A stretch of 5,915 bases of DNA, taken from Acidimicrobiaceae bacterium. GTDB lineage: Bacteria > Actinomycetota > Acidimicrobiia > Acidimicrobiales > UBA8190. The stretch's first letter is position 1, and every line of letters begins with the position of its first letter. Below the pieces are notes generated by a model. That model worked only from the letters and a program-made list of their open reading frames with translations. It was not told the DNA's origin and searched no databases. Below, piece after piece: positions 1 through 5,625 of this stretch. Where the stretch lies: contig PKWD01000008.1 of NCBI GenBank assembly GCA_003131945.1, positions 1-5,915 of the forward strand, in the 5' to 3' direction. The position numbers and the translations under genes were made by a program.

Positions 1-51
1 GCCGTTGTGGCGGGCTAGCTGGCCATAGTCGGCACTCGTATAGGCTGGGTT

Positions 52-605
52 GCCTTCCACGGTCCGAGTGAAGGATCAGGCCCTTGGCCGGGGCTCTACC
101 GCAGTTCTTCATCGAGATCGACACCCGGCGGATCTACCTCTCGGGGCATCACCGCCAACCCAGCGGGGGAGTGGGTCACCCAGCAGGCCCGCACCTGTCC
201 TTCGTACTGGCCGAGGGTACTTGACCGGCCCAGTTCCTGATCGGCGGATCGAGAAACGAAGTTCACCGTCGGCTTCGACGAGGTGTTCCGCTCCGAGGGC
301 ACCCGTATCGTCAAGACCTCGATTCGAGCCCTCGGGTGAACGCGTTCACCGAACAATTCGTGGGTGGGCACCGTCCGCCGAGAGTGTCTCGACCGGTTTC
401 TCATCCTCGGTCGACGTCATCTCGAGGAGGTCCTGGCCGGTACCTCGCTCACTACAACGCACACCATCCGCCTCGCACTCTGGATCAGCGGGCTCCACAG
501 TGCCTAGGGCCAATGCCGGCTTCGATCCACGATCCGCACCCGAAGCGATTACGACGAACGGAGATCCTCCGAGGACTCATCAACGAGTACCGGCTCATGG
601 CATGA
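52..605 (+). pseudogene. Degraded integrase-core (rve/DDE) transposase remnant
   Basis: No single frame gives the protein, but stitching frames recovers a recognisable integrase-core transposase. Frame 3 reads FFIEIDTRRIYLS (105-143). Frame 1 then gives GITANPAGEWVTQQAR (145-192), and frame 3 LSFVLAEGT (195-221) up to a TGA at 222. Frame 1 follows with DRETKFTVGFDEVFRSEG (247-300), frame 3 with VNAFTEQFV (336-362), frame 1 with TVRRECLDRFLILGRRHLEE (370-429). Frame 3 ends with YLAHYNAHHPPRTLDQRAP (441-497) and runs to the TGA at 603-605. The second catalytic Asp (DRE, near 247) and the Glu of the NAFTEQF segment are still visible. At least six frame changes and one internal stop mean it is dead. 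The N-terminal helix-turn-helix part would lie beyond the left edge; homology fades before about position 90, so the left boundary is approximate. The family assignment is from memory of actinobacterial integrase-core transposases. Confidence 0.82.
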
Positions 606-643
606 ACTGGACTGATGAGTATTCGGCATCGACAGGGAGAAGG

Positions 644-789
644 CCACGGCGGGATGTTGCCCGACGTCGGCGAAAAAAGGCCTGCTCAGGGCCCCGATCG
701 TGGTCTTGGTGCCCTTCACCACGGCGGATGATGCCCGACGGCGACCAGTAATGCCAGCTCAGGCTCCGATCGTAGTTTGGTGCCCTTCA
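644..789. repeat. Two-copy tandem repeat, unit about 73 bp
   Basis: Copy 1 is 644-718 (75 bp) and copy 2 is 719-789 (71 bp), directly abutting. Both begin CCACGGCGG(G)ATG, continue TGCCCGACG(TC)GGCGA, then CTCAGG(G)CYCCGATCGT, and end TTGGTGCCCTTCA. Differences are scattered substitutions and a few one- to two-base indels; the middle (about 674-683 against 746-756) is the least conserved part. The repeat sits between the dead transposase, which ends 39 bases earlier, and the end of selB, 27 bases later. It could be a duplicated end of the mobile element or an unrelated intergenic repeat. I see no coding sense in it; frames open across it look accidental. The stretch 606-815 holds nothing else I can recognise. 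Confidence 0.8.
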
Positions 790-815
790 GGATCCAACAA
801 CAGGAAAGGGATGGC

Positions 816-2567
816 TCACGGTCGTTGTCTGCTGCGAGCCATCCGGGGGCCCGCGATGCGGAGATCTCCTTTTCGCCGGGTCACGCCACTGGCGTCGAGG
901 TAGGCAAGCAATGGAAGCACATACTTTCGGGTAGTGCCTAAGGCCACTCGGGCGGCAGCAACGCTAAACCCTTCCCGGAGAGTATCCAGGAGGTCGCTGA
1001 CCACCGCCACGGCGGCATCGATAGCGGTAGTCGAGAACCAAAGCTCCCCAATCTGGACGGCCAAGTGTTGCCGTTCGAGTTCTCGCAGCGCTGCCCGGTC
1101 AGTAATAGGCGTTACCGGCGGAGCCCAAGGATGGGCATCGAGCAGCGCGAGCATCCGGCTGGCCTCCGGACTCAGGCTGCCGCTGCGCTGCTGGACTTTG
1201 GTCAAGCGCCCGTTCACGATAGTAACGCCTGGTACGCCTTCAGCAAGCACGATTCTATGGATCGCCGACAGCGATGCCAGATCGGCCCCCGCTTCGGCGC
1301 CAGCGCGGGCTGCGTCGACAATCTCTTGACGGATAGCTTTCAGCATTGTCGGAGTCATGACGATGCGACCTATGGTTGGAGCTGAACGCTGACCGGTAAG
1401 TCTTTCTAGCTTGTCAGCTTCGATCCATCCACGCTCCCTCACGATGCGCTCACGGGATGGATCGGGCGTAGCCCGTAACAAACTGACGATCGGATCGACA
1501 TCAAGGACGGTGCCTCCGCCGACAGTCTGACTGCGCCCGAGCTCGCGCAGAACATAGTGGTCCCCAGGGAGCAGGGGCAGAGGTACCTGGCCACGGAGCC
1601 ACAACCGGACAGCGCCGTCGTGACCGGGGTTGATCGCCCGACTGCCGCCGATGATTCGGAGGCGAGCGGGAAAATCCCCAGAGCCGATATAGACCGCAAA
1701 GGCACCGCGGGCCGTTAGTGGTTGCTCAACTGAAGCGAGCACGTGCAGCGAAGCGTCAATCACGCGAGTTCGGTGCCACTGCTCGGGTCGGACCAATACA
1801 TGTCCTCGAAGCACCTCGTGGTGCGAGATACCAGCGAGGTTGACTGCCAACCGTCTACCCGGCTCCGCTTTCTGGAGGCTCCGGTGGTGAGTCTCCAGAG
1901 AGCGAACGCGCACCGTGCGATTTGAGGGTTCGAGCGCTATTTTGTCGTTTAGGGACAACGGCCCATCAATAAGGGTCCCCGTTACGACTGTTCCCGCACC
2001 GCGCACGGCGAAGGAGCGGTCTACCCACAGGCGGGGTCGGCCCCGGTCTGCGGCCGCTGGGGTTGCGGCGACTAGGCGATCTAACGCGGATCGTAATTCG
2101 TCAACTCCGATGTTGGCAAGGACATCGACGAACACCATCTCAGCACCAGCCAGAAAGGATCCTTCCAAGTGCTCATGCACTTTCAACGCAGCAAACTGGC
2201 AAAGTTCCTCATCCAGTCCGCCCACTTTTGTGAGTGCTACCAAGCCACGGGAGATGCCGAGCAATTCAAGGATGCGAAAATGCTCTTCTGATTGTGCTTT
2301 CCATCCGTCGGTCGCAGCTACGACGAATAGACAGGCATCGACGGCACTCACTCCTGCAAGCATATTTGTGACGAACCTGCCATGCCCGGGCACGTCCACA
2401 AAGCTGATTTCAGCGCCTGAGGGTAGTCTCGTCGAGGCGAAACCAAGGTCGATTGTCAAGCCCCTCACCTTTTCCTCATCCCACCGATCTGGGTCTGTTC
2501 CGGTTAGAGCCGTCACGAGAGTCGACTTTCCGTGGTCGACATGCCCGGCGGTGGCAATGACCCTCAT
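816..2567 (-). CDS. selB: Selenocysteine-specific translation elongation factor SelB
   Basis: This cytoplasmic GTPase delivers Sec-tRNA(Sec) to UGA codons marked by a SECIS hairpin. The 583-residue product is slightly shorter than E. coli SelB (614). The P-loop is GHVDHGKST (8-16), switch I includes RGLTIDLG with T38, and G3 is DVPGHG (58-63). Beta-barrel domains II and III begin near RLWVDRSFAVRGAGTVVTG (179-197) and run to about 360. Winged-helix repeats fill the rest. The last one (about 543-575, LGTTRKYVLPLL and RRKGDLRIAGPR) matches the SECIS-binding end of the family. Two motifs are odd: G4, normally TKxD/NKxD, reads TKVG (113-116), and the G5 Ser-Ala is replaced by Asp-Val (148-149). 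Both normally recognise guanine. The ATG overlaps the selA stop (ATGA, 2564-2567), with no clear Shine-Dalgarno, so translation is probably coupled to selA. No terminator with a U-tract is visible after the stop. Confidence 0.96.
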   Translation of the reverse strand: MRVIATAGHVDHGKSTLVTALTGTDPDRWDEEKVRGLTIDLGFASTRLPSGAEISFVDVPGHGRFVTNMLAGVSAVDACLFVVAATDGWKAQSEEHFRILELLGISRGLVALTKVGGLDEELCQFAALKVHEHLEGSFLAGAEMVFVDVLANIGVDELRSALDRLVAATPAAADRGRPRLWVDRSFAVRGAGTVVTGTLIDGPLSLNDKIALEPSNRTVRVRSLETHHRSLQKAEPGRRLAVNLAGISHHEVLRGHVLVRPEQWHRTRVIDASLHVLASVEQPLTARGAFAVYIGSGDFPARLRIIGGSRAINPGHDGAVRLWLRGQVPLPLLPGDHYVLRELGRSQTVGGGTVLDVDPIVSLLRATPDPSRERIVRERGWIEADKLERLTGQRSAPTIGRIVMTPTMLKAIRQEIVDAARAGAEAGADLASLSAIHRIVLAEGVPGVTIVNGRLTKVQQRSGSLSPEASRMLALLDAHPWAPPVTPITDRAALRELERQHLAVQIGELWFSTTAIDAAVAVVSDLLDTLREGFSVAAARVALGTTRKYVLPLLAYLDASGVTRRKGDLRIAGPRMARSRQRP

Positions 2568-3829
2568 TGAACAAGTGCGTTTGCCAACTGCAGGTCTTGC
2601 TCAGGTAGGACGGTCCTCATGTCGCAGATGGTGCGACCCTCGCTGACTCTGGCGACCACTGGAGGCGACGCTGCTCGCAATGCCTCGGTTATATCGCCCT
2701 TCATGGCGATGCCGGCGGAGGGGATGGGTACACCTGGGAGCGTACCGCCGCCCATGGTCGAGAAGCACTCAACGACCTCACCGATGCCCACGTTCTCCGC
2801 TCGACACTGCAAGTCGGCAAGCGGCGCCGTGGCCATGCGCCAAACCGGCAAAGTCTGCCCTGCATCTCGACGTAGGTATGCCAACGCTACGTCTTGCAGG
2901 ATCTCGAGGATCAGGCCTCCTGGACGCAAGGCCCGAGCGAGCGGGTGTGACCGGCAACGTTCGATCAGATCGGCACGACCCACCACAACACCAGCTTGAG
3001 GTCCACCCAGAAGCTTGTCACCGCTAAATGTTACGACCGACGCGCCAGCTAAAATAGTCTGACGGACGGCCGGTTCGTCGCGTAACCACGTCGGTGGTCC
3101 GCCATCCAGCCAAGGACAGCCTGCGTCGAGCAACCCCGATCCTAGGTCCGCAACGACTGGAACGTCGAGCTGCGCGAGGTCTCCGATTCTCGTCGTCTCC
3201 GCAAATCCAATTATCTGGTAGTTGGAGGTGTGTACCTTTAGTATCAGCGCTGTCCGTTCTGTTAACGCCTTGGTATAGTCGTCCAACCGAGTGCGGTTCG
3301 TAGTGCCAACCTCCACCATGTTCGCTCCAGACGAGGTGAGGATCTCGGGAATCCGGAACCCACCGCCAATTTCGATGAGCTCGCCCCGGCTGACAATGAC
3401 CTCGCGCCCTGCCGCGAGTGCGGTCAGGGCCAGGAGGATCGCTGCTGCGCCATTGTTGACGACTATCGCCGCCTCCGCGCCAGTCACCATTGCGATGAGC
3501 TCCGCCGCGTGGGCAAACCGGCTGCCTCGAACACCGGAACTAAGGTCGAATTCGAGATTCGTATAACCAGCATCACGAACCACAGAAACCGGAGCGCGTC
3601 CCAAGTTGGTGTGTAACAGGACGCCGGTCGCGTTGATGACCGGCTGAAGCAGACGTCGCCTTATCGCGGCTACTTCGACGCGAGCACGGTCAAGCGCCGA
3701 ATAGGGCTCGCCACTCGCTTTCGCGCCAGCAATGGCGGAGCGCGCTACGCCGACTAACAATCGGTGCGGGAGCCCGCTGCCTGCCAACTGGTTGGCAAGG
3801 TGGTCGACGGACGGAGGTCGGCCTGTCAC
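2564..3829 (-). CDS. selA: L-seryl-tRNA(Sec) selenium transferase SelA
   Basis: SelA is a PLP enzyme that converts Ser-tRNA(Sec) to Sec-tRNA(Sec) with selenophosphate; in E. coli it forms a large decamer. The product is 421 residues, a little shorter than E. coli SelA (463). An N-terminal helical tRNA-binding part (about 1-60) precedes the conserved PVINATGVLLHTNLGRAP (63-80). Then come LEFDLSSGVRGSRF (92-105), VVNNGAAAILLAL (123-135), EIGGGFRIPEI (153-163), VGTTNRT (174-180) and LKVHTSNYQIIGF (197-209). The PLP lysine is K272 in TFSGDKLLGGPQAG (267-280), and D228 in VADLGSG lies where the family keeps a conserved cofactor-site Asp. The start is GTG at 3829: an in-frame TGA directly precedes it and the 62 residues before PVIN fit the family. 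No Shine-Dalgarno is evident, so a leaderless or weak start is possible. It is the first gene of a selA-selB operon with a 4-base ATGA overlap. Confidence 0.97.
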   Translation of the reverse strand: MTGRPPSVDHLANQLAGSGLPHRLLVGVARSAIAGAKASGEPYSALDRARVEVAAIRRRLLQPVINATGVLLHTNLGRAPVSVVRDAGYTNLEFDLSSGVRGSRFAHAAELIAMVTGAEAAIVVNNGAAAILLALTALAAGREVIVSRGELIEIGGGFRIPEILTSSGANMVEVGTTNRTRLDDYTKALTERTALILKVHTSNYQIIGFAETTRIGDLAQLDVPVVADLGSGLLDAGCPWLDGGPPTWLRDEPAVRQTILAGASVVTFSGDKLLGGPQAGVVVGRADLIERCRSHPLARALRPGGLILEILQDVALAYLRRDAGQTLPVWRMATAPLADLQCRAENVGIGEVVECFSTMGGGTLPGVPIPSAGIAMKGDITEALRAASPPVVARVSEGRTICDMRTVLPEQDLQLANALVQ

Positions 3830-3895
3830 TCAACCGAGCTTAGCGCCGCCACCGGCGCATGCTTCAGAAGAAGGCCTGAATAACGAACCTGAACT

Positions 3896-3918
3896 GGGTG
3901 GAAATGGGTGGGAGTGGG
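3896..3918 (+). other. Four-run G-quadruplex motif upstream of selA
   Basis: Four GGG runs lie at 3896-3898, 3906-3908, 3910-3912 and 3916-3918, with loops of 7, 1 and 3 bases. This satisfies the standard G3+N1-7 rule. The G-rich strand is the plus strand, which is the template strand for selA, 67-89 bases upstream of the selA GTG. The selA leader RNA, if it extends this far, would be C-rich. The match to the motif is direct; formation of a structure is not shown. Confidence 0.6.
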
Positions 3919-4021
3919 AGCAGTCCTCCATTGCCACGTGTAACCAGTGCGGAGGTTGCGAACTCACGATACAATCCAACGCGACTGAGATGGCTAATTC
4001 TCGGCAGGGATTTGATTGAGG

Positions 4022-4040
4022 TAATCTGACTCACGGTGAG
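4022..4040 (+). promoter_or_regulatory. Possible promoter -10 with adjoining operator-like palindrome
   Basis: TAATCT (4022-4027) fits the TAnnnT pattern of an actinobacterial -10. Two bases later CTCACGGTGAG (4030-4040) is a perfect 5+5 palindrome around one central base. If the -10 is real, the palindrome would cover the transcription start, a usual position for a repressor site. There is no good -35, and 11-bp palindromes occur by chance, so this is a weak call. Confidence 0.25.
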
Positions 4041-4126
4041 AAGAACCGACGACAACTGCCGTCTCGGGGGCTCATTGGATTGATTGATCGCTCCCAAGAA
4101 CCACGCTCGCCGTTCTCGCCTCCGCC

Positions 4127-4131
4127 GAGGT
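4127..4131 (+). promoter_or_regulatory. Shine-Dalgarno GAGGT favouring a TTG start at 4137
   Basis: GAGGT is followed by five bases and TTG (4137). The other in-frame start, TTG at 4080, has only a GGGGG run nine bases upstream. The selD start at 5626 has the same GAGGT-N5 arrangement, which supports this choice. Confidence 0.55.
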
Positions 4132-4136
4132 CTGAA

Positions 4137-5291
4137 TTGGTTGAGGTTGCATGGGCGGCATCAACGCGGGCGATCGTCGCAGGCCGCCCGAGCCGTGAGC
4201 CAGGCCTGCCCCTGAACCAGCCCGTTGCTTTTGCTTCGACACTCCACGCAGATGGCCCCATTGCCTATGGACGAGACGGCAATAGCACTTGGCAAGCGCT
4301 AGAAGAGGTCATCGGCGCCCTTGAAGGCGGCATCGCCGTGAGCTTTGCCTCGGGAATGGCGGCTGTAGCGGCGGTCTTCGAGCAGGTGCCCGTTGGCGGA
4401 GCCATCGTGTTGCCTCAAGATGGATTCTACGGTACGCGGGGTTTACTAGAAGCAGCGGTCAGTGGTCGATGGAACGTTCGCCTTGTTGACATCGCCGACA
4501 CCGATGCCACGGTTGCTGCCTGTAAAGGCGCGGATCTTCTTTGGATCGAGTCACCGACCAATCCCAAGCTCGATATTGCTGATATCCCGACGCTTTGTGA
4601 GGCGGCGCATTCGGTCGGTGTTCGTGTGGCGGTCGACAATACATACATGTCGCCGCTTGGGCAAAGGCCACTCGGATTGGGCGCTGACTTGGTAGTCCAC
4701 AGCGTCTCAAAGCTACTTGCGGGACATTCTGACGTGGTGATGGGTGCCGCGGTTTCAGCTCTCGGATCGGACTTGTGCGTTGGCCTCCGTCGCCATCGAT
4801 CAATGGCTGGCGCGATTCCCGGCCCGATGGAAGCCTTCCTTGCTTTAAGAGGCATCCGCACGCTGCCTCTTCGTTTTCAGCAAGCACAGGCCAACGCGGG
4901 AAGGTTGGCGCATCGCCTCATGTTGCATCCAGCAGTCGAGCGTGTCAGGTATCCGGGGCTCCCAGACGACCGGTGGCACGAACGGGCAAGAAGTCAAATG
5001 GATGGTTTTGGGAACATGATCGCCTTCGAACTGTGCGGTGGTGCTAGCGCGGCGGAAGCCGCGGTGCGCTCCACCCGACTCATAGTCCATGCCACGAGCC
5101 TTGGTGGGATTGAGTCATCGATGGAGCGACGCGCCAAATGGCACGGCGACCATTCGCCGCCCTCTCTCGTAAGACTAAGCGTCGGCTGTGAAGATCTTGA
5201 GGATCTTTGGGAAGACCTTGACCGAGCCCTCGGTGTTGCCTTGAAAGTCGCCATCAGTTTCGGCACTCGGGTCGAGATTCGTACCTCATGA
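4137..5291 (+). CDS. PLP-dependent Cys/Met-metabolism enzyme (cystathionine gamma-lyase/synthase family)
   Basis: This is a complete fold-type I PLP enzyme of the transsulfuration family, 384 residues from the TTG at 4137. An upstream in-frame TTG at 4080 would add 19 Pro/Ser/Arg-rich residues. Visible landmarks are YGRDGNSTW (44-52, phosphate-binding Tyr and Arg from the neighbouring subunit), SGMAA (72-76), Y98 in GFYGTRG (stacks on the cofactor), ESPTNP (138-143), D167 in VDNTY (pyridine nitrogen), and HSVSKLLAGHSD (188-199) with the PLP lysine K192. SLGG (321-324) and R346 in VRLSVG bind substrate carboxylate in the family. The Cys typical of methionine gamma-lyase near the stacking Tyr is absent. 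About 19 extra residues follow the usual C-terminal helix. Its place between selA and selD suggests a role in selenium or sulfur amino-acid metabolism, such as cleaving selenocystathionine or selenocysteine. The exact substrate cannot be read from sequence, and ordinary cystathionine chemistry is equally possible. Confidence 0.93.
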   Translation: MVEVAWAASTRAIVAGRPSREPGLPLNQPVAFASTLHADGPIAYGRDGNSTWQALEEVIGALEGGIAVSFASGMAAVAAVFEQVPVGGAIVLPQDGFYGTRGLLEAAVSGRWNVRLVDIADTDATVAACKGADLLWIESPTNPKLDIADIPTLCEAAHSVGVRVAVDNTYMSPLGQRPLGLGADLVVHSVSKLLAGHSDVVMGAAVSALGSDLCVGLRRHRSMAGAIPGPMEAFLALRGIRTLPLRFQQAQANAGRLAHRLMLHPAVERVRYPGLPDDRWHERARSQMDGFGNMIAFELCGGASAAEAAVRSTRLIVHATSLGGIESSMERRAKWHGDHSPPSLVRLSVGCEDLEDLWEDLDRALGVALKVAISFGTRVEIRTS

Positions 5292-5362
5292 AATGGAACT
5301 ACATGAAGGAGTCGAATCGCGCTGGAAAGTCGCTCGACGAGATGTTCGACTCTACTGGATAA
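5288..5362 (+). other. 24-codon ORF overlapping the lyase stop by ATGA (doubtful)
   Basis: An ATG at 5288 overlaps the TGA of the preceding lyase gene in an ATGA arrangement and reads 24 codons to a TAA at 5360-5362. The product begins MKWNYMKESNRAGKSLDEMF, polar with no recognised motif. The overlap would permit coupled translation. It has no Shine-Dalgarno of its own, and an 8-bp inverted repeat runs through it. It may be a chance ORF or the stub of a decayed gene. Confidence 0.15.
5309..5352. repeat. Perfect 8-bp inverted repeat just after the lyase gene
   Basis: GAGTCGAA (5309-5316) and TTCGACTC (5345-5352) are exact reverse complements separated by 28 bases. A smaller CTCG-A-CGAG lies inside (5333-5341). 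It begins 18 bases after the lyase stop. No U-run follows, so it is not a classic intrinsic terminator. It could be a processing or attenuation hairpin, or a dyad binding site. Confidence 0.45.
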
Positions 5363-5601
5363 GGGACACTGGCCCGACCAATCGAGTTTCAAGCACGACC
5401 TTGCGAAAACGCCGGAGACATGGCAGTTGCATGAATCGTTTAGCCCGAGCCTCTAAATCTGAGCTGCAAATCGGAGAGGAGGGATGGTTGCGCTTGGGAT
5501 TGCTATCAGGATCTGAGGATTGCCACTCACGGGATCCTCTGACAATGGACAACAACGAGACACACCCGCGCGAGCTTGGGGCAGATCATGTACCCTTCGG
5601 G

Positions 5602-5620
5602 CAAGGAAAGCCCTTGAGGT
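5602..5620 (+). promoter_or_regulatory. Hairpin abutting the selD Shine-Dalgarno
   Basis: GAGGT (5616-5620) lies five bases before ATG 5626 and is the best ribosome-binding site in front of selD. Immediately upstream CAAGG (5602-5606) can pair with CCTTG (5612-5616), a 5-bp stem with a 5-base loop whose last base is the first G of the GAGGT. An alternative pairing, GGGC (5599-5602) with GCCC (5610-5613), overlaps it. The site could influence initiation, but the stems are short. Confidence 0.4.
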
Positions 5621-5625
5621 CAGCG

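Larger units (their letters stand above)
3830..4136. promoter_or_regulatory. Divergent intergenic region between selA and the PLP lyase gene
   Basis: About 250-307 bases (depending on the start of the plus-strand gene) separate divergently read genes, so promoters for both directions are expected here. I see no gene and no tRNA(Sec): reading both strands, there is no TCA anticodon loop flanked by a credible stem with a T-arm. On the plus strand, TACAAT (3970-3975) and TAATCT (4022-4027) are -10-like hexamers, neither with a convincing -35. I cannot place a minus-strand promoter for selA. A G-quadruplex motif and a small palindrome in this stretch are listed separately. Confidence 0.5.
5292..5625. 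other. Gap between lyase gene and selD, no recognised gene
   Basis: No known protein or RNA is recognisable on either strand, and I found no tRNA(Sec). The plus frame of selD stays open back to an in-frame TGA at 5242-5244, with an ATG at 5293, giving about 110 codons before the preferred selD start. The implied peptide is rich in Arg, Ser and Gly, uses CGA and GGA often, and its third positions look less GC-biased than in selA/selB. It therefore reads like non-coding DNA. Short inverted repeats occur at 5309-5352, 5508-5538 and 5602-5616. The gap may hold the selD promoter and leader, or a gene too decayed to recognise. Confidence 0.5.

Noticed and set aside
50..751. A 233-codon plus-strand ORF at the left end as an intact gene
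   Set aside because: Its frame is not the frame of the recognisable transposase pieces; the peptide is Arg/Ser/Pro-rich with no family sense, so it is a shadow frame across a pseudogene and the repeat.
644..789. The repeats as a CRISPR array
   Set aside because: Only two long, diverged, directly abutting units, with no regular short repeats and unique spacers.
1915..2646. A 243-codon plus-strand ORF opposite selB
   Set aside because: It is antisense to the strongly conserved SelB GTPase domain; its Ser/Pro/Arg-rich peptide matches nothing.
2619..3027. Two plus-strand ORFs opposite the selA C-terminal half
   Set aside because: They are antisense to clearly conserved SelA sequence, including the PLP lysine region, with no protein-like features.
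4427..4887. Two overlapping minus-strand ORFs of about 140 codons inside the lyase gene
   Set aside because: The sense strand encodes a complete, motif-rich PLP enzyme; the antisense peptides have no recognisable content.
5345..5352. TTCGACTC as the T-loop of a tRNA, possibly tRNA(Sec)
   Set aside because: The flanking bases do not form a T-stem and there is no matching anticodon arm; the bases pair instead with the upstream GAGTCGAA arm.
5508..5538. AGGATC...GATCCT hairpin as a terminator before selD
   Set aside because: Only six pairs, a 19-base loop and no U-run follow; expected by chance.
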